A DNA stretch of 64,000 bases. It comes from Candidatus Thiovulum imperiosus (GTDB lineage: Bacteria > Campylobacterota > Campylobacteria > Campylobacterales > Thiovulaceae). Under the pieces are notes generated by a model. That model was given only the letters and a program-made list of their open reading frames with translations. It was not told the origin of the DNA and searched no databases. Every line of letters begins with the position of its first letter. Position 1 is the stretch's first letter. Shown in pieces: positions 56,601 to 63,421 of this stretch. The DNA lies in the NCBI GenBank assembly GCA_024281175.1, contig JAMJTW010000010.1:1-64000 (forward strand), read 5' to 3'. The position numbers were made by a program, and so were the translations under genes.

Positions 56601-57000
56601 TGAGGAAGATGGCAAAGTTGGAAAACTCCGATGGAAAGAGGGTATCAAATCTGACCGAAAACCTTGGCAGTTCGCTGAATACAATAAAGATATTGATAAT
56701 ATCTGGTGGGACGGACTTTCAGGTGCATGGCAAAATGCCGTAGCTGCTCCTCACCCAGACCCAATTTCTGGAATGCACTGCTGGCACCAAAAAGTTCTTC
56801 TTGAACCTGTAAGCAGAGATGAGAAAATTGGTGATGTCTATGTAAATTATGACAACAACTTAAAAGTTTATCAAGCGTGGAGAGACGAACTAACTCGACC
56901 ACTAAACTCTTCAGATAAACTTAGAAGACCAATGCACATCAAACGACCATGGGTTCCTATTTCTAAAAAAGGTTACTCAGTCGAAATCAAAGATGTTTAG
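53653..57000 (+). CDS. psrA: Molybdopterin oxidoreductase, PsrA/SoeA-type catalytic subunit
   Basis: This 1115-residue enzyme carries a twin-arginine signal (ESRRNFLKGTALAVGG) and is a substrate for TatBC. An N-terminal [4Fe-4S] site has CSNCEASC with a later NCAKG. The Mo-bis-MGD domains follow, with HTNICSSGGRT, where the Cys is the likely Mo ligand. The end has a dinucleotide-binding domain. The B-C-A gene set fits polysulfide/thiosulfate reductase or sulfite-oxidising SoeABC, and the sequence does not decide which. The last 236 bases and terminator are duplicated at 61448. Confidence 0.88.
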   Translation: MFFESRRNFLKGTALAVGGVAVAKGVFSGVSPELEASSEFSTTPENLDFYPPFEEWKDFNELDGDDWKRGGIDRKGIQSEKNPDGIKVNNFTIVPTACSNCEASCGLTAWVDKETMTVKKYMGNPLHAGSRGRNCAKGYATQSQMYDPDRIPFPLKRAEGSKRGEGKWVRTTWDEAMTTIGKKMGDTLRNGDELSKKSVMFHVGRPNENGFTGKVWHTLGVDSFNSHTNICSSGGRTPTIQWANDDRSSPDWANAKLIFLNSSHAADAGHYFQQSASFIADARKKGAKMVVMDPRLSNSAGIADLWIAAWPGTEPIIYLYIANRILQEGKVDNAFVKNWVNWDRFIKNKNYLEFIAEKGYISEVPTGETYEDFIEVLKELYAPYTLDYASEETHVPKEKLEALYDMFIWAGDAVSTYFWRAAAAGNRGGWMSGRAGFLPLVLRGAIGSEGGTFFHHWHVISVAGKGGKSTVGNGDVPKVDHWNELAWPPEWPLSTYEMSYLLPHLLADEEWQQKWTARGLKVPTKLSVWIPRMYNPVWINPDGFRWIDVLKDESKMELTFNLSPTWSETNWYVDYILPVGLAGERHDQHSEATMPGRWTSFRQPVLRVAMEQAGWKAKNPNRATLEAHIKAGLGEIWEENEFWMDMAVNYIDPTGDLGVRKHWESKKHAGKPVTIAEWYDAAFSKLPNLVKTAKAKYPDAEYPVYSYMRDHGTWLEEDKIYHAQKRELHEKVEEVYDASTDTYITKECYVSHGHKYNKKFVTKDEYGTLIYEQDGHKKAIGVEVDGKLRSGFATLSKKLEFFSEWLAEWKWPEYAIPFYPRNEEEKESMVHLVSHVHHKYMTEKNDRGEKNSFALNTVFRLPYNIHTRSVNSKHLMEISQNHDPIWISTGDAERLGFKRGDAVKVKIVDSVSGLDSGYFVGMAVPTEGVLPGTLACSHHGGRWRVVNSVEIQNGNEGEFQPEGFTGQLGVMGIGAPLAELEMVEEDGKVGKLRWKEGIKSDRKPWQFAEYNKDIDNIWWDGLSGAWQNAVAAPHPDPISGMHCWHQKVLLEPVSRDEKIGDVYVNYDNNLKVYQAWRDELTRPLNSSDKLRRPMHIKRPWVPISKKGYSVEIKDV

Positions 57001-57036
57001 AACTTCCTAACATCTTTTCCCCACTTGGGGGAGCTT
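56765..57036 (+). repeat. psrA 3'-end repeat, left copy
   Basis: This covers the last 78 codons of psrA and the short terminator. It matches 61448-61713, with 11 base differences in the coding part and a 4-base gap near its start (tgca present here only). Confidence 0.9.
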
Positions 57037-57072
57037 CACTTTCTTGTAAAATTTCAAAAAAGGATTTTTGAA

Positions 57073-57306
57073 ATGGAAAAAGAGGAAAATCTAGTAAAAA
57101 AAACTTGTCGAGAATTGGGGATTACTCAAAAAGAGTTAGCTGAAAGAATAGGGGTTACGGAAAAAACTATTAGCTCATGGGCTAGAGAAAAAGTTGAAAT
57201 ACCAAAAAACTTTCCAAGACTCATTGAGTTATTAAAAATAGAACTAAGCTACAAAGAGATATTACAAGCCATTAACAGAACTTCAAATTTACAAATTATA
57301 ATTTAA
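57073..57306 (+). CDS. Small HTH (XRE-like) regulator
   Basis: This 77-residue protein has a clear helix-turn-helix: LGITQKELAERIGVTEKTIS. The ATG follows aaaagga. A longer frame upstream runs through the psrA terminator and is not coding. It is the first gene inside the segment bounded by the two psrA ends and probably controls the island. Confidence 0.8.
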   Translation: MEKEENLVKKTCRELGITQKELAERIGVTEKTISSWAREKVEIPKNFPRLIELLKIELSYKEILQAINRTSNLQIII

Positions 57307-57395
57307 GTATTGTAAAAATTTACATTTTACTATACAATTTCTCTAACCAAGTAGAAACTGCAATTTCTATTTGAAAATCTCGATTAGAGAAAATT

Positions 57396-57944
57396 ATGGA
57401 ACCAAATTTTAACATACAACTTTTAGAAATTATCGATGATGAACCAAGAATTTCACATGTAATTATTGCTGAATACACAAACAACAATCCTATTTCAGTT
57501 AGAAAACTCATTGATAAATACCATAGCAAAATGGAACTTTTTGGAAAGGTGTCATTTCAAATGACACCTATAAAAAACTCGAAAAATCGGGTTAATGAAG
57601 AAAAAACTTATTTCCTAAACGAACCTCAAGCAACTCTACTTTTAACTTTTTTGCGAAACAATGAAATTGTTGTAAAGTTCAAGGTTGATTTAGTCAAAGT
57701 GTTTTACGAAATGCGAATGAAACTTCACAACAACACTCCTGTTTCAAAACTCTCTCTTTCTGAAACTGTTTCGCAAACTCGTGAAGCTCTGGAACTCATA
57801 GACCTTTTGAAAGAGCGAAAAGGTTTTGATTTGTTACTTTTGGAAAAGATTTTGAAAGAGAATTCTCCAACAAAACTTTTAGAAATTGACTTTTCCCAGA
57901 AATTCCAAAAGAGATTGGGAATCTCTCCAATTTGCAATCTTTAA
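57396..57944 (+). CDS. Rha-family phage regulator, 3' end replaced
   Basis: Residues 1 to about 110 form a Rha-type domain (IDDEPRISHVIIAEYTNNNP, then KTYFLNEPQATLLL and FKVDLVKVFYEM). The middle is helical. From about residue 168 the protein reads, out of frame, the DNA of leucine-rich repeats (SQKFQKRLGISPICNL). The natural C-terminus is therefore lost at a join point near 57895. A lone piece at 63206-63397 looks like the missing type of C-terminus. It may be non-functional. Confidence 0.7.
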   Translation: MEPNFNIQLLEIIDDEPRISHVIIAEYTNNNPISVRKLIDKYHSKMELFGKVSFQMTPIKNSKNRVNEEKTYFLNEPQATLLLTFLRNNEIVVKFKVDLVKVFYEMRMKLHNNTPVSKLSLSETVSQTREALELIDLLKERKGFDLLLLEKILKENSPTKLLEIDFSQKFQKRLGISPICNL

Positions 57945-58249
57945 GTTTGGGTTCAAACCAAATCATAGAAATTCCAAAAGAGATTGGGAATCTCTCTAAT
58001 TTGCAATTTTTGTGTTTGTCTCAAAACCAAATCATGGAACTTCCAAAAGAGATTGGAAATCTCACGAATTTGCAATCTTTGAATTTGCAAGGAAGCCAAA
58101 TCACGGAACTTCCCTCTTCAATTAATAACTTAAGAAGAGTTAATCGCTCTTACAGTGGAAGCAATTGGATTTCCCCCTCTTCCAACGAAACCCCTTTCCA
58201 ATTTCTGAACAGAGCTTTAGGATTGCCAGAAAAGAAAAGTCTTGATTAA
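57932..58249 (+). pseudogene. Leucine-rich repeat fragment
   Basis: The frame encodes three LRR units of 23 residues (PKEIGNLSNLQFLCLSQNQI type), then a tail ending GLPEKKSLD. The LRR frame actually begins just after a TGA near 57888 with no start codon, and the first candidate is a TTG. The 69-base repeats are 80-90% alike. I read this as the 3' part of a longer LRR gene, possibly still translated from the TTG. It overlaps the ATPase gene by 8 bases. Confidence 0.55.
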
Positions 58250-59258
58250 AACTCTAAAACTCAAAAATCTTGGAGTTGTAAAAAACCTAGAAGTCTCCTC
58301 TTTTGGAAATATCAATATTTTTATCGGAAAAAATGACTCTGGTAAAACTATGATTTTAAAAGCTCTCTACACAATTGTTAAGAGTTTAGAAAACTTCAAA
58401 AAAGGTGATGACAGTAGAAGTTTTAAAGAAATTTTGAGTGAAAAGACTTTTTGGACTTTTCAAGTTGAAAAAGTTGGTGATTTAGTCTCAAAAGATAGAG
58501 AAGATAAATCGGAACACATCCAAATAGAGATAAATTGTCATAACCAGAAAGTTGGTTTTTCATTCAGCCATTCAACGACAAAAAATATTTCCAACACTTT
58601 GGAAAGTCCTAAAAATAGAGAGGCAAACTCAATTTTTATTCCTGCTAAAGAGGTTCTTTCTCTCTTCTCAATTATCAGAAACTCAAGAACAGTTGATAAG
58701 GTTTTTGGATTTGATGATACTTTTCTTGACTTGGTAAATGCTCTTGAAAAAGAGCCTCAAAAAGGTCGGCAATATCAAAGTTTTGTTTCAAGTAAGGAGA
58801 AACTAAATTCTCTTCTCTCTGGAAAAATAACTCTTAAAAATGGAAAGTGGATTTTTGACAAAAATAAGATGAAAATCTCTATTCACTCTACTGCTGAAGG
58901 AATTAAAAAAATTGGTGTTCTTGATAGACTTATTTCAAATAGATTTTTAACTCCAGAAAGCATGGTTTTCATTGATGAACCAGAAGCATTTTTACATCCT
59001 CAAGCAATTTTAGAGTTTTTAGATATTTTAGAAATTCTCTCTAAAAATGGGATACAGATTTTTATTGCTACTCACTCCTATTTTGTAATTAAGAAGTTGA
59101 TGATAATTGCTAAAAAATCAGATATGGATATTCCCCTTATTTCACTTTTAGAAAACGGAGAACATGAAATCTCAAATTTAAAAACTGATGTTTTAGATAA
59201 CTTAATTATTGATACTTCTATAAAATTGTATGAAGAAGAGATAGAAATTGAATGGTAG
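58242..59258 (+). CDS. AAA ATPase of OLD/AAA_15 type
   Basis: This 338-residue ATPase has an ABC/SMC-like head. Walker A GKNDSGKT lies at residues 29-36. Walker B IDEPEAFLHPQ is at about 244-254, and a following ATHSYF is the switch His. The start KTLKLKNLGVVKNLEV is typical of OLD-like and PtuA/retron-type ATPases. It starts at TTG. It overlaps the next gene by 7 bases, so the ATPase and small nuclease-like protein are coupled. Such pairs are common phage-defence effectors. Confidence 0.85.
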   Translation: MIKTLKLKNLGVVKNLEVSSFGNINIFIGKNDSGKTMILKALYTIVKSLENFKKGDDSRSFKEILSEKTFWTFQVEKVGDLVSKDREDKSEHIQIEINCHNQKVGFSFSHSTTKNISNTLESPKNREANSIFIPAKEVLSLFSIIRNSRTVDKVFGFDDTFLDLVNALEKEPQKGRQYQSFVSSKEKLNSLLSGKITLKNGKWIFDKNKMKISIHSTAEGIKKIGVLDRLISNRFLTPESMVFIDEPEAFLHPQAILEFLDILEILSKNGIQIFIATHSYFVIKKLMIIAKKSDMDIPLISLLENGEHEISNLKTDVLDNLIIDTSIKLYEEEIEIEW

Positions 59259-59608
59259 TTATTGAAGAGTCTGAAATAAGTTTTCAATTTGAAGATGCCG
59301 ATGAAGTTTATCAAATTGAAAAAGATAGCTTTTATAAAAACAGATCATCAAAATATGGTGAAAAAGATGTTGATTTCATATTTTTAAAAGATAGACAGCT
59401 CTTTTTTATTGAAGCTAAAAAGTCTGTTCATCAAGATTTAGAAAAATATATCACAGAATTATCGAAAAAACTAATCGATAGCTTTAATATCTACTCTGCG
59501 ATATTATCAAACAAATTAGAAAGTAGAGAGATTTCAACTCTTTTTGAGATTTCAATATTTGTATTTAATCAAGAACAAGCTATTTCAAAAGGTTTAGTAC
59601 AAAAATAG
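59252..59608 (+). CDS. Small PD-(D/E)XK-like protein
   Basis: This 118-residue protein contains D41 (DVDFIFLKDRQ) followed by E54-A-K56 (FFIEAKKS), the spacing of a PD-(D/E)XK nuclease core. It has helix-rich ends. It overlaps the ATPase gene. It probably supplies the nuclease activity of the pair, although the short length leaves out accessory strands. The RNA promoter begins 35 bases after its stop. Confidence 0.65.
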   Translation: MVVIEESEISFQFEDADEVYQIEKDSFYKNRSSKYGEKDVDFIFLKDRQLFFIEAKKSVHQDLEKYITELSKKLIDSFNIYSAILSNKLESREISTLFEISIFVFNQEQAISKGLVQK

Positions 59609-59642
59609 TGGAGTTTCTCCAGAAAATTTAGATTGGAAAAAC

Positions 59643-59651
59643 TGATATAAT
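59643..59651 (+). promoter_or_regulatory. Extended -10 promoter of the structured RNA
   Basis: TGATATAAT is a perfect extended -10 (TGnTATAAT). Initiation would be near 59658. It lies downstream of the nuclease-like gene and 360 bases upstream of the reverse transcriptase start, as expected for a separately transcribed RNA. Confidence 0.7.
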
Positions 59652-59657
59652 TTTAGA

Positions 59658-60000
59658 ACCATGTCTATTTGAGATGTGAGGAAACTGTTAGAATTGCTGA
59701 AAGAAGAATTCTTCTTATCAGCATCAGATGGATCGAGTGTTTCATAACATTCCTTTCAATACTTCACTAAGTATACTAACAGTAAGCTTTGAGGCTTTAA
59801 ACCCAAGAAAGGTAGTTAGCAACTACTGTAGATTTGACGAAATCTATGCCCGAATGTGGATTTTTTTGTCTCAATAACAAAACAGCAAACCATTGATAAA
59901 CTAAAGTAATCTCATATTTAAGCTCTGTGGGTTAGAGCAAGTATTACTTTGAGTTTTGAGAGGCAGGTAGTAAAGTAGAGTGAGACTGCTTTGCCACCAT
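59658..60000 (+). ncRNA. Structured RNA upstream of reverse transcriptase (predicted template)
   Basis: About 340 bases with several strong hairpins. GCTGA/TCAGC with the palindrome AAGAAGAATTCTTCTT inside spans 59696-59722. GTAGTT/AACTAC spans 59812-59826. AGATTT/AAATCT spans 59830-59845. A long stem, AAACT-AAAGTAAT (59898-59910) with ATTACTTT-g-AGTTT (59943-59956), encloses GCTCT/AGAGC. A T7 run lies at 59861-59867. Known DRT2 and DRT9 systems have such an RNA just before the RT gene, used as reverse-transcription template. Boundaries are inferred from the promoter and the stems. Confidence 0.7.
59728..59877 (+). other. Stop-free frame inside the predicted RNA (Neo-like candidate)
   Basis: From 59701 to 59874 one forward frame has no stop for 58 codons, in a region dense with stops in the other frames. 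An in-frame ATG at 59728 gives 49 residues: MDRVFHNIPFNTSLSIL at the start, RMWIFLSQ at the end. It has no ribosome site. In DRT2 systems a stop-free RNA segment becomes a repeated gene after rolling-circle copying. The opposite strand also has one 132-base open stretch, so length alone is weak evidence. Confidence 0.4.
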
Positions 60001-60016
60001 TTGGAAAAGAGTAAGT

Positions 60017-61444
60017 ATGAAAGATAATTATATAAAGAGAGTTAAAAAGTGTGGTTGGTATGAACAGAAATCATATTTACACTTTGACACTCCATTAAGT
60101 TTTGAAAAAGCTCTAAAAAAAGTATCTAATCCAAAATATGTTGAAAAACACCCTTTTCTTCCATTTCTTAGATTTACTAAAGAGGAGAGAAAATTTAATC
60201 CTAAAAAATATGGAGAAGAGAGATATAAAACAAAAAATAGAGAAATTTCATATGCAAGTCATAAAGATGGCTATATTTACAGCTACTATGCAAAAATGTT
60301 AAATGGTGGATATGAAACCTTGCTAAAAAACTATGAGCTTGAAAATAATGTTTTAGCTTTTAGAAAAATTGAAAAAGATGATGGCAAAGGAAAAAGTAAT
60401 ATAGATTTCGCAAAAGAGGTTTTTGAAAAAATAAAAAGTTTTGAAGAGTGTAGTGTTTTAGCAATGGATTTTTCAAAATTTTTTGATACTTTAGACCATC
60501 AGCTTCTAAAAGAGAAGTGGTCTCGAGTTTTAAATGTAGATAAGTTACCAGAAGACCATTTTAAAGTTTTTAAATCACTAACAAAGTTCTCTTTTATTGA
60601 TAGAGATAAAATATATTGTAAATTAGGCATTTCACGACACAACCCAAAACCAAAAAATAAAAATAGAGTGGCTATCTGTGAGAAAGAAAACTTCCAAAAA
60701 CTTAGAGAAATTATCAAAGAAGATAAGGAGCAAGTTCCAAATAGAGAGAAAAGATTACTTCAAGTAAATGATAATGGTTTTGGAATTCCTCAGGGTTCAG
60801 CATTGAGTGGGCTTCTCTCAAATATTTACATGATTGATTTTGATAAAGAAGTAAAAAAATATATAGAAAGTTCAGGTGGAAAATATTATAGATATTGTGA
60901 TGACATAATCATTATTGCAAAATTTGGAGAAGTTGATAAAGTAGAAAAAGTAATTTTAGATAAATTTGTTAAAGAGCTAAAAACTGTTCAGATAAATAAA
61001 GATAAAACAGAAAAGTTTCATTTTTACAATGGAAGAATACTTGGTAATAAATTATTGCAATATTTAGGTTTTATGTTTGATGGTCAAAATATATACTTTC
61101 GTTCATCTTCAATTTCTCGGTATTATCGCAAAATGAATAGAGGAATAAGAGTTGCGAAGAAAACTCAACTGACAAGAAATAGAGTTAGAAGAAAAAAAGG
61201 TTTTAAAGAGAGAGAACTTTATAAAAATAGAATCTATGAGTTATATCCATCTATGGGAAAAAGAAATTTTATAACTTATGTAAAAAGAGCTATTAGAAAT
61301 ATGGATAATAGTCCTACTTTAAAAAAACAGATGAAAAAATTTCAAAAGATGTTTGATAAAAGAATGAAACAGCATGAAAAACCACCTAAAAAGAATAATC
61401 ATCCTTCAAAAAATATTTTTTGTAAAAACTTACTGAATAATTAA
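60017..61444 (+). CDS. Reverse transcriptase of the defence-associated (DRT/UG) type
   Basis: This 475-residue RT has motif A LAMDFSKFFDTLDH (Asp151), the IPQGSALSGLLSN block (residues 257-269) and the catalytic YCDD (293-296). Before motif A comes EISYASHKDGYIYSYY, a block I associate with DRT2-like proteins. It lacks the maturase and HNH parts of group II intron RTs, the SQ-type motif of DGR RTs and the retron VTG motif. It ends in a basic tail. The stop is 3 bases before the duplicated psrA end. I favour DRT2-like, with DRT9 or another UG class as alternatives. Confidence 0.88.
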   Translation: MKDNYIKRVKKCGWYEQKSYLHFDTPLSFEKALKKVSNPKYVEKHPFLPFLRFTKEERKFNPKKYGEERYKTKNREISYASHKDGYIYSYYAKMLNGGYETLLKNYELENNVLAFRKIEKDDGKGKSNIDFAKEVFEKIKSFEECSVLAMDFSKFFDTLDHQLLKEKWSRVLNVDKLPEDHFKVFKSLTKFSFIDRDKIYCKLGISRHNPKPKNKNRVAICEKENFQKLREIIKEDKEQVPNREKRLLQVNDNGFGIPQGSALSGLLSNIYMIDFDKEVKKYIESSGGKYYRYCDDIIIIAKFGEVDKVEKVILDKFVKELKTVQINKDKTEKFHFYNGRILGNKLLQYLGFMFDGQNIYFRSSSISRYYRKMNRGIRVAKKTQLTRNRVRRKKGFKERELYKNRIYELYPSMGKRNFITYVKRAIRNMDNSPTLKKQMKKFQKMFDKRMKQHEKPPKKNNHPSKNIFCKNLLNN

Positions 61445-61447
61445 GAG

Positions 61448-61713
61448 TTTCTGGAACTGCTGGCACCAAAAAGTTCTTCTTGAACCTGTAAGCAGAGATG
61501 AGAAAATTGGTGATGTCTATGTAAATTACGATAATAACTTACAAGTTTATCAAGCGTGGAGAGACGAACTTACTCGACCTCTTAACTCTTCAGATAAACT
61601 TAGAAGACCAATGCATATCAAACGACCTTGGGTTCCTATTTCCAAAAAAGGTTACTCGGTCGAAATCAAAGATGTTTAGAACTTCCTAACATCTTTTCCC
61701 CACTTGGGGAAAC
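61448..61713 (+). repeat. psrA 3'-end repeat, right copy (pseudogene piece)
   Basis: This is a second copy of the psrA end, including stop codon and terminator, starting 3 bases after the RT stop. Against the left copy, 10 of 11 coding differences are synonymous and one changes Lys to Gln. A 4-base gap removes tgca near the start, so it cannot be read as a gene. Confidence 0.9.
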
Positions 61714-61714
61714 T

Positions 61715-61936
61715 TCAGTTTTGATTTTTTTCTATCTGGTTGTGAATAAAAAATAGCCTATCTTTTATATCCATTGTTTCAAGAGCATTTATTAAAACTT
61801 CAATATAAGTTGGAACTTCATCTTTCTTTTTCCAATAAGCAGATGGTGTGCTTTTGTCAATATTTAACATTAGAGCCAAATCTCTATTAGAAAGTTTTAT
61901 CTCTTTTAATTTATCTCTAAATGTATTGTAATTCAA
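61715..61936 (-). CDS. Small HTH repressor-like protein
   Basis: This 73-residue protein has a Cro/CI-like helix-turn-helix (LSNRDLALMLNIDKSTPSAYW). It is divergent from the HTH gene at 62079, and inverted repeats lie between them. The layout is that of a phage or island switch. It lies right after the right psrA repeat. Confidence 0.75.
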   Translation of the reverse strand: MNYNTFRDKLKEIKLSNRDLALMLNIDKSTPSAYWKKKDEVPTYIEVLINALETMDIKDRLFFIHNQIEKNQN

Positions 61937-61953
61937 AAACTTCCTTTTGAAAA

Positions 61954-61972
61954 CACAAACTTTTTGTTTGTG
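61954..61972. promoter_or_regulatory. 7-base inverted repeat near HTH start
   Basis: CACAAAC and GTTTGTG flank TTTTT, 18 bases upstream of the minus-strand HTH ATG. It may be an operator or a leader hairpin. Confidence 0.5.
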
Positions 61973-62027
61973 ATTTTATAAGAACTCTTATCTTATTAAA
62001 TAACTTAAAAAATTCAATATATAATCG

Positions 62028-62068
62028 TTATTATTTATAATAAGATACATTCTTATTATAAATAATAA
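62028..62068. promoter_or_regulatory. Perfect 18-base inverted repeat operator
   Basis: TTATTATTTATAATAAGA is followed by tacat and its exact reverse complement. An extra half-site, TCTTATTA, lies at 61991-61998. It is centred between the divergent HTH genes and about 10 bases before the start of the forward one, a typical place for repressor binding. Confidence 0.75.
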
Positions 62069-62078
62069 AGGATTTCAC

Positions 62079-62297
62079 ATAAATTTAACAGTAAAGGAAG
62101 TTTGCCAATATTTAGGTGTTAATCAAAAGGAGTTAGCACAAATTACAGGATATTCAGTTGATACTGTGTCTAAATGGAATAGAAGTGTGAATAAAATTCC
62201 AAATAGTGCTTTAAACCACTTTAAACTCCTTATTGAAAATAATAGATATAAAAGAATAGATATTCTACTAAAACAAATAAATGATTTGACAAAATAG
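62079..62297 (+). CDS. Small HTH protein with ATA at the start position
   Basis: The frame codes 72 residues with a helix-turn-helix (LGVNQKELAQITGYSVDTVS). No ATG, GTG or TTG opens it. An ATA at 62079 lies 5 bases after aaagga and gives ...NLTVKEVCQYLG. Either this is a rare ATA start or the ATG has mutated to ATA. The gene is divergent from the minus-strand HTH across a strong operator. Confidence 0.6.
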   Translation: MNLTVKEVCQYLGVNQKELAQITGYSVDTVSKWNRSVNKIPNSALNHFKLLIENNRYKRIDILLKQINDLTK

Positions 62298-62370
62298 CAT
62301 ATATTCTATTACAATAGACAAAAGAGAGTTAATGTAACAACTCTCTGTCAAACTTAAAACAAGGCAAACT

Positions 62371-63206
62371 ATGGAAATAATGCCGTTTAATTATGAAAAT
62401 AAAACAATAAGAGCTTTTACAGATAAAAGAGGAAATGTTTGGTTCTCTATAAAAGACTTAGCTAAAGTTCTTGAGCTATCTAACAGTAGCCAAACTACAG
62501 TAGCCAAACTACAACAGATTTACGAAAAGAATATAAAAATATTAATATAGACAAAATTATTTCAACTCATGAAGTAAGAACTAAAGGAGGTATTCAAAAC
62601 TTAACTATCATTTCAGAAATAGGAGTAAGAAAGGTTATTGCAAGAGCAAATAAGAAAACTTCAGAGTTTAAAACAAAATTTCTTAAATCTTTAGGAATAA
62701 AAGGAGAATTCTTAGTTGATACTAAAGAGACTAGATTTGGAAGTGAATTGAAAAATTTCATACAAACTATTTATAGCTTGGAGGTTGAAACTCAGTATCC
62801 CGTAAAAAATTACAAACTTGATTTTTATATTTCAGAACTAAACTTAGCTATTGAATTTGATGAAAAACACCACAAATATCAAAAAGAAGAAGATGAAAAA
62901 AGAGAAAAAGAAATTGAAAATGTTTTGAATTGTAAATTTATTAGGGTTTCCGAAGAAAAATCTATCGGTGAGCAATTGGGTTTAGTAATAAAAGCAATAA
63001 ATGAAAAACCTAAAAAAGAGATTTCTCTCTCAAAACGACAAAAACAGATTTTAGAATATTTACAAAATCAAAAACTTTCAACAAAAGAGCTATCTGAAAA
63101 ACTTGGTTATTCAAAATCAACAATTTTAAAAGATTTAAAGTTTCTTATTGAAAATGGAAAAGTGGAAAAAATCAAAAGTGGAAGAAATATTTTCTACAAA
63201 ATATAA
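62371..63206 (+). pseudogene. BRO-N / PD-(D/E)XK / winged-helix gene broken by a 14-base tandem duplication
   Basis: The first frame (62371-62550) reads IRAFTDKRGNVWFSIKDLAK, a BRO-N antirepressor start. It goes out of frame where CAGTAGCCAAACTA occurs twice in tandem (62484-62497, 62498-62511). Without one copy, the frame runs to 63206 as one protein of about 273 residues. It would hold BRO-N to about residue 105, a DUF559/Vsr-like nuclease part (KLDFYISELNLAIEFDEKHH), and a winged helix (LSKRQKQILEYLQNQ). The duplication looks recent, since both copies are identical. Confidence 0.85.
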
Positions 63207-63397
63207 ATTTTCTTCCAACAGAACTTGGAAAACTTCTTGGAATTTCTCCACATGAAATGAATTTGCTTTTGGAGAAAAAGGGTTTTCAAGAAAATGAAAA
63301 TGGAATTTGGAAAATTACAGAAAGTGGAAAAAGTTTTGGAATGGAAATTGGAGGAAAGTTTTCACAACTCAAATGGAGAGTGGAAAGTATTGTATAA
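63206..63397 (+). pseudogene. C-terminal fragment of a Rha-type regulator
   Basis: The frame reads NFLPTELGKLLGISPHEMNL and ends GGKFSQLKWRVESIV with no start codon. The TELGKLLG-NLLLEKKG pattern is that of the C-terminal domain of phage regulators. It directly follows the broken BRO-N gene. It may be the displaced end of the Rha gene at 57396. Confidence 0.6.
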
Positions 63398-63421
63398 TTT
63401 TGTATCTACAAAAGGGTACAA

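Noticed and set aside
60017..61444. Group II intron maturase/RT
   Set aside because: There is no maturase X domain or endonuclease part, no intron 5' consensus and no domain V-like hairpin downstream.
59609..61444. Retron
   Set aside because: The RT lacks the VTG and NAxxH retron motifs. I found no msr/msd-type pair of flanking inverted repeats bracketing the RNA.
56765..61713. Diversity-generating retroelement: a gene-end repeat (variable region) with a second copy beside an RT
   Set aside because: In a DGR the differences fall at adenines of the template copy. Here none of the 11 differences starts from an A in the right copy, and 10 are synonymous third-position changes. The RT has IPQG, not the DGR-type motif.
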